Under the pieces are notes generated by a model that was given only the letters and a program-made list of their open reading frames with translations, was not told where the DNA came from and ran no database searches. From CAVYTF01 sp963771435 (lineage in GTDB: Bacteria > Bacteroidota > Bacteroidia > Chitinophagales > Chitinophagaceae): a stretch of DNA of 64,000 nucleotides. The stretch is from positions 143,588 through 207,587 of the forward strand of contig CAVYTF010000008.1 of assembly GCA_963771435.1 (NCBI GenBank). The letters run 5' to 3'. The translations under genes were made by a program, and so were the position numbers. Numbering within the stretch: the first letter of the stretch is position 1; the number at the start of each line of letters is the position of its first letter. Shown in pieces: positions 34,646 through 44,340 of this stretch.

Positions 34646-35725
34646 ATGAGCAAGCAAAAGATGTACAATTTTAATTCCGGCCCGGCTATTCTTCCAACCG
34701 AAGTATTGCAGGAGGCGCAGGAAGCAATTTGTAATTTTAATAATACAGGTTTATCCATTTTAGAGATCGGGCACCGAACTGCGTGGTTCCAGGAAGTGCT
34801 GGATGAAGCTATTGCGCTTGTAAAAGAATTGATGCAATTAGGTGACGAACATGCCGTTCTTTTTTTGCATGGCGGGGCAACCACTCAGTTTATGCAAGTG
34901 CCAATGAATTTATTGGACGAAAAAGGGACCGCAGCTTATTGCGACAACGGTATCTGGGGAGGCAAGGCTATAAAAGAGGCAAAGCTGTTTGGGAATGTGG
35001 TAGTAGTGGCATCATCAAAAGATAAAAATCATTCCTATATTCCAAAAGACTTTTTTATCCCAGCCGATGCGGCTTATCTTCATTACACTGCCAATAATAC
35101 GGTAGAGGGAACAGAATGGCATGATATCCCTGAAACGGCTGTGCCACTTGTGGCAGATATGAGCAGCGATATCTTTAGCCGACCGATGGAGTATGACCGG
35201 TTTGGGTTGATATATGCAGGGGCACAAAAAAACATGGGTGCTGCCGGTGTGAACTTAGTGGTTGTGAGGAAAGATATTTTAGGAAAAGTGCAAAGGGCTA
35301 TACCATCAATTATGGATTACCGAAACCATATTGAAGCAGGGTCGCTCCTTAATACACCTCCTGTTTTTGCTATATATATAGCAATGCTCACTTTGCGATG
35401 GATAAAAAAAGAAGGTGGGTTAACCGAGATGGAAAAACGCGCAAGGCAAAGAGCCGATCTTTTTTACGGCACGCTTGACGCTCTCCCAATTTTTAAGCCT
35501 TTGGTAGTAAAAGAAGACAGAAGCCTGATGAATGCTACTTTTAAAATAGAAGATGAGATGCTGGAAAAGAAGTTTCTGGAAGCATGCAAAGCAAATGGCA
35601 TGGTGGGCATTAAAGGACACAGGAGTGTTGGAGGCCTGAGGGTGAGCATGTACAATGCTCTGCCTTTAGAAAGTGTGGAAGCGTTAACAGCATTGATGGT
35701 TTCTTTTAACCAACAGTATGCTTAA
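34646..35725 (+). CDS. serC: Phosphoserine aminotransferase SerC
   Basis: PLP enzyme forming 3-phosphoserine from 3-phosphohydroxypyruvate in serine synthesis. The frame is open back to 34463, but the family N-terminus MYNFNSGPAILPTEVLQEA fixes the start at MSKQKMYN (359 aa). Signatures: LSILEIGHRTAWFQEVLDEA, FLHGGATTQFMQVPMNLL, VADMSSDIFSRPMEYDRFGL and YAGAQKNMGAAGV, with the PLP lysine in AQKN. It is followed by a DUF1015 gene, the usual Bacteroidota partner; serA, often between them, is missing here. A GCCTGC/GCAGGC inverted repeat lies upstream at about 34580-34607. Confidence 0.96.
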   Translation: MSKQKMYNFNSGPAILPTEVLQEAQEAICNFNNTGLSILEIGHRTAWFQEVLDEAIALVKELMQLGDEHAVLFLHGGATTQFMQVPMNLLDEKGTAAYCDNGIWGGKAIKEAKLFGNVVVVASSKDKNHSYIPKDFFIPADAAYLHYTANNTVEGTEWHDIPETAVPLVADMSSDIFSRPMEYDRFGLIYAGAQKNMGAAGVNLVVVRKDILGKVQRAIPSIMDYRNHIEAGSLLNTPPVFAIYIAMLTLRWIKKEGGLTEMEKRARQRADLFYGTLDALPIFKPLVVKEDRSLMNATFKIEDEMLEKKFLEACKANGMVGIKGHRSVGGLRVSMYNALPLESVEALTALMVSFNQQYA

Positions 35726-35770
35726 ATATTATTCTATTAAACCAAATAAGTTAACCTACTAAAATTTTTG

Positions 35771-37006
35771 ATGGCAATAATAAGACCTTTTAAAGCATTG
35801 CGGCCGCAGGCACAGTTTGCTAAACAAGTAGCAAGCCGCCCGTACGATGTTCTGACAAGCAAAGAGGCCAAAATAGAAGCCCAAGGCAACCCTTCTTCTT
35901 TTCTCCATATTACAAAAAGTGAAATAGGTCTTCCTGATAATATTGATGCACACTCTAAGCAGGTGTATGAATGTGCAAAAGAAAATCTTGCGGCTTTTAT
36001 AAAGCGTGATATTCTTTTTCGCGAAAACAAAGCCTGTTATTATATTTATCGCCTTACGATGAATGGCAAGAGCCAAGCTGGTTTAGTGTGTGTGAGCTCG
36101 CTTGATAATTATGAAAATAATATCATTAAAAAGCATGAGCTGACGAGACCGGACAAAGAGCAGGACCGAATTGATCACATTACATCAACCGGCGCTCAAA
36201 CCGGTAATGTCTTTCTTGCATACCGCGATATGGCTGCCATTGATGAGATCGTTGAAAAATGGATAGCGACTAAAACAGAAGTGTATCATTTTATAGCTGA
36301 TGATAGTATTGAACACTCTGTCTGGATCATAAGCGACAATGAGACGATAGAGAAAATAACCAGCGTTTTTAAAGATGACGTGCCTTTTACCTATATCGCA
36401 GACGGGCATCATCGTGCAGCTTCTGCAGCTAAAGTGAGGAAAGCTTTAGGAATTAAAGCAACAGAAGACGCAAATTATTTCCTTACTACTTTATTTCCTG
36501 CATCGCAATTGCAGATCATGGGTTATAACCGTGTCGTGAAGGGCATGAACGGTTTGACCAAAGAAGACTTTTTGCAACAATTAGAGCAATCTTTTATTAT
36601 AAAAAATACAGGAGCAGAACCTGTTCAGCCCAAAGTACTGCATGAGTTCGGTATGTACTTGAATAATAATTGGTACAGTTTAACAGCGCAAAACAGTACG
36701 TACAACAATGACCCCATCGGGGTACTTGATGTAACAATACTGCAAAACAACGTGCTTGATAAGTTACTGGGCATTAAAGACGTGCGTACCGACAGCCGGA
36801 TCGATTTTGTGGGCGGCATAAGAGGGCTAAATGAACTGGAAAAAAGAGTGCAAAGCGGCGAGGCGGATGTTGCTTTTAGCCTTTATCCAGTGAGTATTGA
36901 ACAGTTGTTCAGTGTTGCTGATAACGGTAATGTAATGCCTCCTAAAAGTACCTGGTTTGAACCCAAGTTGCGCGACGGATTGCTCACGCATTTGATTTAT
37001 GAATAA
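35771..37006 (+). CDS. DUF1015 family protein
   Basis: 411 aa from MAIIRPFKALRPQ; a TTG directly before it is unlikely. Family blocks: ASRPYDVLTSKEA, NPSSFLHITKSEIGLP, YYIYRLTMNGKSQAGLVC, IKKHELTRPDKEQDRIDHI, PFTYIADGHHRAASAAKVR and TDSRIDFVGGIRGL. DUF1015 proteins sit next to serC/serA in many bacteria and are thought to be cytoplasmic enzymes linked to serine metabolism; the exact reaction is not something I can state. It starts 45 bp after serC, consistent with co-transcription, and the TPR gene follows after 9 bp. Confidence 0.9.
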   Translation: MAIIRPFKALRPQAQFAKQVASRPYDVLTSKEAKIEAQGNPSSFLHITKSEIGLPDNIDAHSKQVYECAKENLAAFIKRDILFRENKACYYIYRLTMNGKSQAGLVCVSSLDNYENNIIKKHELTRPDKEQDRIDHITSTGAQTGNVFLAYRDMAAIDEIVEKWIATKTEVYHFIADDSIEHSVWIISDNETIEKITSVFKDDVPFTYIADGHHRAASAAKVRKALGIKATEDANYFLTTLFPASQLQIMGYNRVVKGMNGLTKEDFLQQLEQSFIIKNTGAEPVQPKVLHEFGMYLNNNWYSLTAQNSTYNNDPIGVLDVTILQNNVLDKLLGIKDVRTDSRIDFVGGIRGLNELEKRVQSGEADVAFSLYPVSIEQLFSVADNGNVMPPKSTWFEPKLRDGLLTHLIYE

Positions 37007-37015
37007 TTTTATGCT

Positions 37016-38030
37016 ATGAAAAAATATATATTGCTGTTTACTCTCGTTTCATTTTTTGTGACTGCTTATGCGCAGGATTCAACAGATGTAAACGCACTTC
37101 ATGAAACTGCAAAGGCTTATATGCGGAAGGGCGATTATGATAATGCCCTTGATGTAATAAACCATGCATTGGAGGTGCAGCCCAGTGATCTGAGCCTTTT
37201 AAAAGACCAGGCTTTTGTATATTATCTTCAAAAAGATTACAGCAATTCTATTAAATGTAGCACTATATTAGTTGCAAGACCTGACGCGGATATACAGTGT
37301 TTCCAAGTGCTGGGGCTGGCGTACAGAGAAATTGCTGAGTATAAAGAGTGTGAAAAACTGTATAAAACCGGCCTCAAAAAATTCCCTACCAGCGGCGTTT
37401 TATATAATGAATATGGCGAAATGCTTTCAGAAGACAAGAGAGAAGCGGCTGCTATTAATGAATGGGAAGCAGGCATACAGGCCGACCCTAATTACAATAA
37501 CAATTATTACAACGCGTCAAAATATTATGATGAAAGTGGTAATGCCATCTGGGCTTTGCTCTATGGTGAAACATTTATTAATATAGAAAGCCTCAGCGAC
37601 CGGACCACAGAGATAAAAGAATTACTGCTGCGCAATTACAAAAAATTATTCTCTACTGCTGCGCTAGTCAACAGTCTTCAGAAAGGAACGCCTTTTGAAA
37701 AAGCGGTTGCTTTTGTTTTCAGTAAAAACAAAAGCATAACCAATATGGTTTTGAGCCCCGAATCGCTAGCTCAGTTAGGGGCAAGGTTCATGCTTCTGTG
37801 GGATGAAAAATACGCCGCTGAATTCCCTTTTCATTTGTTCGATTCTTCATCGCCAATTGTTGCGGCAGGGTATGTTTGATGCTTACAACCAATGGATATT
37901 TGGCGCAATAATCAGCAGTGCAGATTACCAATCCTGGGTGCAGGCTAATGGCAATGAAGTTGCAGAGTTTCAGCATTACCAGCAAAACGTTTTATACAAG
38001 AACCCTAAGGGGCAATATTATTTACATTGA
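37016..38030 (+). CDS. Exported tetratricopeptide repeat protein (frameshifted)
   Basis: Reconstructed 337 aa with signal peptide MKKYILLFTLVSFFVTAYAQ. TPR motifs follow: KAYMRKGDYDNALDVINHAL, FVYYLQKDYSNSIKCSTILV, GLAYREIAEYKECEKLYKTG and GEMLSEDKREAAAINEWEAG. The first frame ends at PIVAAGYV; one extra base near 37844 is the likely cause, since the next frame continues HRQLLRQGMFDAYNQWIFGA to YYLH. The C-terminal part is helical without a named domain. It starts 9 bp after the DUF1015 stop, so it is probably the third gene of the serC transcript. Confidence 0.82.
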
Positions 38031-38046
38031 TCTCTTGCTCTTCTTT

Positions 38047-38992
38047 TTATTGCATTACCTTCTTCCATAGTTCGGGGATGCGCTTTATCCACACGAGTTC
38101 TCTTTTCTTCTGAATGGCATCTTCTGCAGGATAACCGAAATAAGTTTTGTTGCCCGCCAGTGAGGATGGCACACCGCTTTGCGCCAGCACTACTGCGTTT
38201 TCTCCAATGGTTAACGTTTTGCTCACACCAACCTGCCCCCAAAGGACTACGCCGGGCTCTATCACCACAGCGCCGGCTATACCCACCTGTGCGGCAAACA
38301 AACAATTTTTGCCAACAAGGGTGTCGTGACCAATATGCACCATGTTATCCATTTTAGTACCCGCGCCAATTTTTGTTGATGCCGTAACACCGCGGTCAAT
38401 GGTGCAACCGGCACCTATTTCTACGTTGTTTTCAATAATAACATTGCCGCAGCTTTGCATTTTTTTATACCAAACATCCCTGTTCTTTTTTGTGTTATAA
38501 TAAAATGCATCACTGCCGATAACTGTGCCTGACTGGATGACAACATTGTCACCAATTTCTGAATAATCAAGAATGGAAACGTTTGGATGAATGATGCAAT
38601 TGTTGCCGATCTTCACTTCTTTGCCGATAAACACATTTGGCATGATGACAGTGTTTGTGCCGATAACAGCATCATCACTGATCAATTTTGATGTTGGATA
38701 AAACGGACGAAAGTGATCAACTATTTTTAGATAAGCTTCAAAAGGATCGTTTGTTACGAGTAATGTTTTTCCCCGGAGGAACAGTTACATTTTCTGTATT
38801 GATGATAATATGCGAAGCTGCACTTTGTAAACAGGTGTCATAATATTTTGGATGATCAACAAAACACAGATCGCCTTCTTCTACTTTATGTATTTCATTA
38901 ATGCCAATTGCATGCAAACTATCATCACCGATAACTTCAGCATTGATCAATTTTGCGATCCATTGTATTGTGACAGGAGATGGGAATTTCAT
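38047..38992 (-). CDS. lpxD: UDP-3-O-acylglucosamine N-acyltransferase LpxD (frameshifted)
   Basis: Adds the second hydroxyacyl chain in lipid A synthesis. The N-terminal uridine-binding-type domain (MKFPSPVTIQWIAKLINAEV, KVEEGDLCFVDHPKYYDTCL) is in one frame. One extra A in the run 38766-38770 shifts it. The next frame continues TLLVTNDPFEAYLKIVDHFR and the left-handed beta helix (NNCIIHPNVSILDYSEIGDN, IGAGCTIDRGVTASTKIGAG, MVHIGHDTLVGKNCLFAAQ), with the catalytic-histidine region VHIGHD. Reconstructed 314 aa, near the usual 310-350. Lipid A synthesis is normally essential, so the frameshift is probably a sequence error. It converges with the TPR gene; the two 3' ends are 16 bp apart. Confidence 0.92.
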
Positions 38993-39324
38993 TTGAAAAA
39001 TTTATTTAAACATCAAAGATAACAGTAAGAGAAAATTTATTTTGTAATAAAATTTTTTTTTACACTCACCCGGCAAAGCATTTTATATTTTTTACTGAGC
39101 AAAATATTTTTTCTTCTCTTAATTTAATGAGCTGCTACGATGCACTATTCATCAATGTTTCAGCCAATCATAAAATTTATATTGACCATAAAACATTCGT
39201 GATGCTAAATTTATTTTACTTCTGTAACGAAAAAACAAGCATCATATTAACATGTGTAAAAAAAATTGTGCATAAAAATTATTGGATATTATTTTGTGTT
39301 AGACAAAACTATTTTTAATATTGT
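38993..39324. other. AT-rich intergenic stretch without a supported gene
   Basis: Strongly AT-rich sequence between the lpxD start and a candidate small RNA. A 63-codon open frame at 39127-39318 encodes cysteine- and phenylalanine-rich sequence with no family likeness; I do not count it. The lpxD promoter should lie in the first 100 bp. Confidence 0.4.
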
Positions 39325-39394
39325 GATGGGAAATTTATTTCTCTTATTTACTAACCCATCCATATATAAAGTTCCGCATTAGCGGGACTTTTTT
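39325..39394 (+). ncRNA. Candidate small RNA or rluE leader
   Basis: GATGGG (39325-39330) can pair with CCCATC (39355-39360), followed directly by a terminator hairpin. A TAATATTG box at 39316-39323, one mismatch from TAnnTTTG, sits just upstream. Together these could define a ~70-nt transcript ending 5 bp before the rluE ATG, either an independent sRNA or an attenuator. Weak evidence: structure and position only. Confidence 0.3.
39368..39394 (+). terminator. Intrinsic terminator just upstream of rluE
   Basis: AAAGTTCCGC (39368-39377) pairs with GCGGGACTTT (39382-39391) over a 4-nt loop with one G-T pair, then TTTT. The T tract ends 5 bp before the ATG at 39400, so it cannot end lpxD (which runs the other way) and must act on something starting in the AT-rich gap. 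Confidence 0.7.
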
Positions 39395-39399
39395 ATTTT

Positions 39400-39987
39400 A
39401 TGAAACAGTACTTCATTATTTATAAACCATATCTTGTTTTATCGCAGTTCAGTGCAGTGGATAATAAGCAAACGCTTGCTGATTTTTTTCCTGTTGCTAA
39501 AGATGTTTATCCTGTTGGCAGGTTGGATAATGATAGCGAAGGATTATTAATTTTATCAAATGACCCAGGACTTAATCATCATTTGCTGCACCCAAAGTTT
39601 TTGCATGAAAGAGAATATTATGCGCATGTTGATGGCGGGATAACACATGAGGCATTAGAGCAATTGCAAAATGGTGTTGACATAAATGTCGATGGAAAAA
39701 TATACCGTACAAAAAAATGCATTGCATCTTTTTTTGAAGGCGAGCCTAAATTGCCCGAAAGGAATCCGCCGATAAGGTTCAGAAAAAATATTCCTGCATC
39801 ATGGATAAAAATAATTTTGCATGAAGGCAAAAACAGGCAAGTAAGAAAGATGTGCGCAGTAGTGGGTTTTCCTGTGTTGCGTTTGATCCGCGTGCGCATT
39901 AATAAAATTGAATTAGAAGATCTGCAACCTGGCCAAATGAAAGAGCTTTCGAAAGAGACGGTGTATAAAAAATTGTTTTATGAATGA
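39400..39987 (+). CDS. rluE: 23S rRNA pseudouridine synthase, RluE-type (RsuA family)
   Basis: 195 aa without an S4 domain, as in RluE. MKQYFIIYKPYLVLSQFSAV starts the catalytic domain. YPVGRLDNDSEGLLILSNDP carries the catalytic aspartate in GRLDxDSEGLL, the RsuA-family signature. The family C-terminal motif is IILHEGKNRQVRKMCAVVGF, followed by LRLIRVRI. It modifies a uridine in 23S rRNA (E. coli RluE acts at 2457; this target is by homology). It begins 5 bp after an intrinsic terminator, an arrangement that suggests an attenuated leader or a separate upstream RNA. Confidence 0.92.
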   Translation: MKQYFIIYKPYLVLSQFSAVDNKQTLADFFPVAKDVYPVGRLDNDSEGLLILSNDPGLNHHLLHPKFLHEREYYAHVDGGITHEALEQLQNGVDINVDGKIYRTKKCIASFFEGEPKLPERNPPIRFRKNIPASWIKIILHEGKNRQVRKMCAVVGFPVLRLIRVRINKIELEDLQPGQMKELSKETVYKKLFYE

Positions 39988-40046
39988 TTTTATAAGTAAA
40001 AAGTAAAAAGGTAAAAGTAAAAAGTGGGCTTTTTTCCTTTTCCTTT

Positions 40047-40390
40047 TCAATTTTTCCTTTCAATAGTTTTCGCCACTTCTTTCAATTGTTCCAGTGGAAT
40101 AGTTGCTAAAGTTTTTTGCCAGTTATCATAAGTTTCTTCCTGTTTCATCTTTTGCAGGGGATGGTTATCTGCCAAAATTTCGTTCTTATCGGGCATCCAT
40201 TGCAGGAGGTCGTTTGGCTGGCAAAAGAGCGCTTTGCATATCAATTCCATGTGGTTCAATTTGAAGCCTGAAAAGTTGCGGTTCATAAAGTTGGACGCTG
40301 ATTTTGGTGGTATCCCCGCTTTTACCATAAATGTATAAGGCCTTTCAATGCCCGCGCCTTAAAAATGGGGCTGAGATTAAATATGAGCAT
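40047..40390 (-). CDS. Cro/C1-type HTH regulator, YozG-like (frameshifted)
   Basis: Reconstructed 114 aa. From ATG 40390 the frame reads MLIFNLSPIFKAR; one G is missing in the run at 40351-40353 (plus strand CCC). The next frame continues GIERPYTFMVKAGIPPKSAS, NFSGFKLNHMELICKALFCQ and PNDLLQWMPDKN. The joined sequence is the HTH_26/YozG consensus (ARGIExPYxFLVKxG ... CxPNDLLEW), which confirms the correction. The tail is helical and charged. It is divergent from mrdA across array C. Target genes unknown. Confidence 0.82.
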
Positions 40391-40442
40391 GTTATTTATT
40401 TTTAAAGACAGCAAGATAATAAATTAATAAACTAAAAACAGG

Positions 40443-40673
40443 CGTGTTATACAATCTTATATTCTGCTTGCGCCATTTTATATTCTGCTTATGTTATCTT
40501 ATATTCTGTTTACGTCATTTTATATTCTGCTTACACTATCTTACATTCTAATTACACTATCTTACATTCTACTTGCGCTATCTTATATTCTGATTATGTT
40601 ATCTTACATTCTGATTAGGCTATTTTACATTCTGCTTAGGCTATTTTACATGTGTATTATACAATTTTACAAG
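40443..40673. repeat. Array C: eleven 21-bp units
   Basis: Eleven units of exactly 21 bp, consensus CTGCTTACGCTATTTTACATT; the head (CTGCTTA), the central CTAT and the tail TTACATT/TTATATT are best kept. AT-rich, between the divergent HTH gene and mrdA. The open frame from 40491 (LSYILITLSYILL-type heptads) follows from the period and is hydrophobic only because of the AT content. Confidence 0.92.
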
Positions 40674-40835
40674 GGGTGCTTGCGGCCTTGTGTTTATAAT
40701 AGAGCATTTATAATATGTAATATCATAAAACAAGACTTGAATGAGCTTTCCAAAATATTTTGCGCCAGGACGCATGTTTATCGTTCATTAATCAGCAACT
40801 TTGTATATTCACAATAATGATACTTTTTTAGAAAA

Positions 40836-42932
40836 ATGCCTGTCAATAATCAATCGCGCAGCAGAATCGTCCTCGCTATATTTCTTACCATGTTTCTTAT
40901 TGTCTTTGTGCAATTGCTGCATTTGCAGATATTTTCTTCATCGTATAGGATCCAGGCAGAGAATAATGCTATTTACCGCAAAGTGGTGTATCCCGACAGG
41001 GGCATTATTTATGACCACAATAAGCGGGCGATCCTGGAAAACACCATTATGTATGACCTTGTGTTTACGCCGTCGGAAATAAAAGGCATAGATACTGCCT
41101 CACTTTGCGGCATTTTGGGGATCGATACTGCTGAATTTCACAAGCGTGTTATAAACGCGATCAAAAGGAATTCAATATTTAAGCCAAGTGTTTTTGAACC
41201 TTTGCTGAGCCCTGAATTACTGGCCAGGCTGAACGAAAATATGTACAAATTCCCGGGATTTATTTTGAACGAACGGCCTATCCGCTCTTACCCATTTGAC
41301 GCCGCAGGAAACGTGCTGGGATATTTGGCAGAAGTGGATTCTAATTTTCTGAGAAAACACAAAGAAGGTGGCTATGAAATGGGTGATTATGCAGGAATGA
41401 CCGGGCTGGAGCGGAATTATGAAAAAGTGCTCATGGGGCGGCGGGGTGTGGAGCGTTTTGTACGAGACAACCGAAGCAGGATACAGGGCCCCTATGAAAA
41501 TAAAGCTTTTGATACGGCGGCGGAAGCTGGCAAAAACTTATACCTGAGCCTTGATGTGGAACTACAGCAGCTTGGTGAAAAATTAATGAATAATAAAGTA
41601 GGCAGCATCGTGGCCATGAATCCTAAAACAGGCGGCATACTTTGCATGGTAAGCAGCCCTACTTATAACCCAAATATGCTTACGGGTTCAGGAAGAAGTA
41701 AACATTTTGGACAATTGTACAGTGATCCGCGCCTGCCATTGATAAACCGCGCAGTGGATGCGACTTACTCACCTGGCTCTACTTTTAAAACGATCGTGGG
41801 CATTGCAGCTTTGACAGAAGGGGTAATTGATGATAAAATGACCACGACCTGCACGGGGGCTTATTATGGATGCAACAGAAGAATTGGTTGCCTTGATCCG
41901 GGGACGTTTGCTATTCGCGAAGCCATTGCACATTCCTGCAATACTTTTTTCTGCATCACTTACAGAAAGATCATTGAAGACCAGAAATTTCATAACAGCG
42001 ACAGTGCGCTTACTAATTTTAACAGGTATCCGCATTCTTTTGGTTTTGGAAGCAAACTGGGGATAGACGTGCCTTCAGAACAAAGTGGGCTGATACCTCA
42101 ATCTGCACGATATGATAAATTATATGGGCAGCATTGGGTTTCTTGCAATATTATTTCAAACGCGATCGGGCAGGGTGAAGTATCTACCACATTGCTGCAA
42201 TTGGGAAATGCGATGGCAGTGATCGCTAACAAAGGGTGGTATTATACACCGCATTTTGTGGATAGTATTGAAGGAGGCGATGAATATCATTTGCTTGATC
42301 CGTTTAAAATAAAGCACCGCACCGTAAATATTCCTGATACGGTTTTTGAAATTGTGCACGACGGTATGCAGGACGTAATGGAGTTTGGTACTGGTGCAGC
42401 AGCGCAGGTGCCCGGGATAGTTGTTTGTGGCAAAACAGGGACAGTGGAAAATAGTTATCGTGGGGTAAAACAAAAAGATCACGCCTTTTTCGGTGCTTTT
42501 GCACCAAGAGATAACCCTAGGATCGCCATTGCAGTGATGTGCGAAAACGCAGGTAAAGGTGCACAATCAGCAGCTCCGATAGCCAGCCTGATGATAGAGC
42601 AATACTTAAAAGATTCTATTCCCGAGCAGGATAGAAAAGACTTAGTGGAATCGATAGCTAAGCAAAATCTAATTCCTCAAAGAATGAAAGATGCTATGGA
42701 AACGATGGATTCTTTAAAAGCAATTGATAGCCTGCAATCGCAGGAGCGAATTAAGGAAATCACAGATTCAATTCATGCAATAAGGGAAAGGGACAGCATT
42801 TCAGTCAATGGTGTGGACACATCCGCAAAGAAGCCTAAGAAAAATTCTAGGAAAATACAAGCACGTTTTACTCAAGTAGCAATATTGCCGGATGATAAAA
42901 AGAATAGCCGCAAAACCCCAAATGCAATTTAA
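40836..42932 (+). CDS. mrdA: Penicillin-binding protein 2 (MrdA), elongasome transpeptidase
   Basis: 698-aa class B PBP that cross-links peptidoglycan during cell elongation. One N-terminal membrane helix (about 11-32), then the pedestal (VVYPDRGIIYDHNKRAILEN). The transpeptidase domain has the catalytic serine in STFK (S315-K318), the SCN triad at 367-369, and KTG at 533-535 (VVCGKTGT). TGLERNYEKVLMGRRG and MNPKTGGILCMVSSPTYNPN are typical of PBP2. The C-terminal ~100 residues are charged and low in complexity, longer than E. coli PBP2. It overlaps functionally and physically with rodA, which starts 3 bp after its stop. mreBCD are not upstream; an HTH gene and array C are. Confidence 0.96.
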   Translation: MPVNNQSRSRIVLAIFLTMFLIVFVQLLHLQIFSSSYRIQAENNAIYRKVVYPDRGIIYDHNKRAILENTIMYDLVFTPSEIKGIDTASLCGILGIDTAEFHKRVINAIKRNSIFKPSVFEPLLSPELLARLNENMYKFPGFILNERPIRSYPFDAAGNVLGYLAEVDSNFLRKHKEGGYEMGDYAGMTGLERNYEKVLMGRRGVERFVRDNRSRIQGPYENKAFDTAAEAGKNLYLSLDVELQQLGEKLMNNKVGSIVAMNPKTGGILCMVSSPTYNPNMLTGSGRSKHFGQLYSDPRLPLINRAVDATYSPGSTFKTIVGIAALTEGVIDDKMTTTCTGAYYGCNRRIGCLDPGTFAIREAIAHSCNTFFCITYRKIIEDQKFHNSDSALTNFNRYPHSFGFGSKLGIDVPSEQSGLIPQSARYDKLYGQHWVSCNIISNAIGQGEVSTTLLQLGNAMAVIANKGWYYTPHFVDSIEGGDEYHLLDPFKIKHRTVNIPDTVFEIVHDGMQDVMEFGTGAAAQVPGIVVCGKTGTVENSYRGVKQKDHAFFGAFAPRDNPRIAIAVMCENAGKGAQSAAPIASLMIEQYLKDSIPEQDRKDLVESIAKQNLIPQRMKDAMETMDSLKAIDSLQSQERIKEITDSIHAIRERDSISVNGVDTSAKKPKKNSRKIQARFTQVAILPDDKKNSRKTPNAI

Positions 42933-42934
42933 TA

Positions 42935-44278
42935 ATGTACAGGGATAAATCTATATCGAAAGGAATTGACTGGATGGTAATTTTTATATATGCCTTTTTA
43001 GCTTGCACAGGGTTGCTGTGCATTTTTATGGTGGAATATAAAATTGGAAGTAATTGGATAAGTTCATTTTTGACAGGACAAACAGATTACAGCAAGCAAT
43101 TTTATTTTACGGGTATATGTGTTGTGGCAGCCACATTTATTATGCTCAGTGACAGCAAGCTTTATACTGCCTTTGCGAATATTCTTTATCTTTTTGGTAT
43201 TGGCTTAATGCTGTTAACATTCGTAATAGGCAAAACGGTTAATGGGTCTAAAAGCTGGATACCGCTTGGCGGTGGTTTTAACCTTCAGCCGGCAGAATTG
43301 TGCATCATTTTTTCATCACTTGCACTGGCGAAATATTTATCAAGGCAAGACACTGATTTTTCAAAGCCGCAATCACAAGCGATAGCTACAGCAATTGCCT
43401 TGTTTCCAGCAGCACTTTCTGTGCTGCAAAACGAGACGGGGCTTGCAATTGTTTATTCCTGTTTTTTTATTGTCATGTTTCGCGAAGGCCTGCCGGGGTC
43501 GATATTAATTGTAGGTTTTTCTTTCGGCGCGCTTGTGGTGGCAACGCTCATAATGGAGCCAAATACACTAGCCATCATACTCACCGCCATTGCTGGGGGC
43601 ACTATTTATTTGATGCGCAGGTTAATAAAACGTAACCGCAACCTGCTTATATATATCGTGTTGGTTTGGGCTGTCTGTGTGAGCATTCAAAGGCTTGCTG
43701 TACCTTATATTTTTAATGATGTTTTTCAGTGTTACCAAAGCCAGCGCATTTATAGCATGGTTGGGAAAGATTATGACTGCAGCCAAAACCGCAGCGCAAA
43801 AAAAGCACAGGGCTCATCAGAAAAACACCCCAAAAAGCAGGATGATTATAATGTACGGCAAAGTAAAATTGCAATTGGTTCAGGAGGGTTAACGGGGCAG
43901 GGATTTTTAAAAGGGACACAAACAAGGGGAAAATACGTTCCTGAACAGCACACCGATTTCATTTTTACATCCCTGGGCGAAGCTTTTGGTTTTACCGGAT
44001 GTTTTATTTTTTTGGGGATGTATTTATTGCTCCTTATCCGTATTGTGCGCATTGCAGAAAGACAACGCAGCATCTTTAGCCGCGTCTATGCTTATAGTGT
44101 AGCCAGTGTTGTTTTTTTCCATATTACCGTAAATGTTTGCATGTGTATCGGCTTGTTTCCCATTGTCGGTATTCCGTTGCCCCTTGTAAGCTATGGAGGC
44201 TCATCAATGGTCACATTTACCGTACTCATTTTCATTATGCTGCGCCTTGATGCTGACAGGCAAATGGTTCTAAGGTAA
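42935..44278 (+). CDS. rodA: Rod-shape SEDS glycosyltransferase RodA
   Basis: 447-aa polytopic membrane enzyme that polymerises lipid II, partner of PBP2. About ten hydrophobic helices. SEDS signatures: SWIPLGGGFNLQPAELCIIF, LQNETGLAIVYSCFFIVMFR (with the catalytic-type acidic residue region), KIAIGSGGLTGQGFLKGTQT, YVPEQHTDFIFTSLGEAFGF and IVGIPLPLVSYGGSSMVTFT. It has a longer periplasmic loop before VRQSKIAIG than E. coli RodA (lysine/serine-rich, about 285-310). It forms a two-gene unit with mrdA. No hairpin terminator is seen; array D starts 62 bp after the stop. Confidence 0.96.
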   Translation: MYRDKSISKGIDWMVIFIYAFLACTGLLCIFMVEYKIGSNWISSFLTGQTDYSKQFYFTGICVVAATFIMLSDSKLYTAFANILYLFGIGLMLLTFVIGKTVNGSKSWIPLGGGFNLQPAELCIIFSSLALAKYLSRQDTDFSKPQSQAIATAIALFPAALSVLQNETGLAIVYSCFFIVMFREGLPGSILIVGFSFGALVVATLIMEPNTLAIILTAIAGGTIYLMRRLIKRNRNLLIYIVLVWAVCVSIQRLAVPYIFNDVFQCYQSQRIYSMVGKDYDCSQNRSAKKAQGSSEKHPKKQDDYNVRQSKIAIGSGGLTGQGFLKGTQTRGKYVPEQHTDFIFTSLGEAFGFTGCFIFLGMYLLLLIRIVRIAERQRSIFSRVYAYSVASVVFFHITVNVCMCIGLFPIVGIPLPLVSYGGSSMVTFTVLIFIMLRLDADRQMVLR

Positions 44279-44340
44279 AAGAAGCTCCCCAACTCAGATA
44301 ACAGATCAACCCAGCCTCCAAAAACAAGTCATTGGTTGGC

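Noticed and set aside
39127..39318. 63-codon open frame in the AT-rich gap upstream of rluE
   Set aside because: Composition is what random AT-rich DNA gives, with no family likeness or start context.
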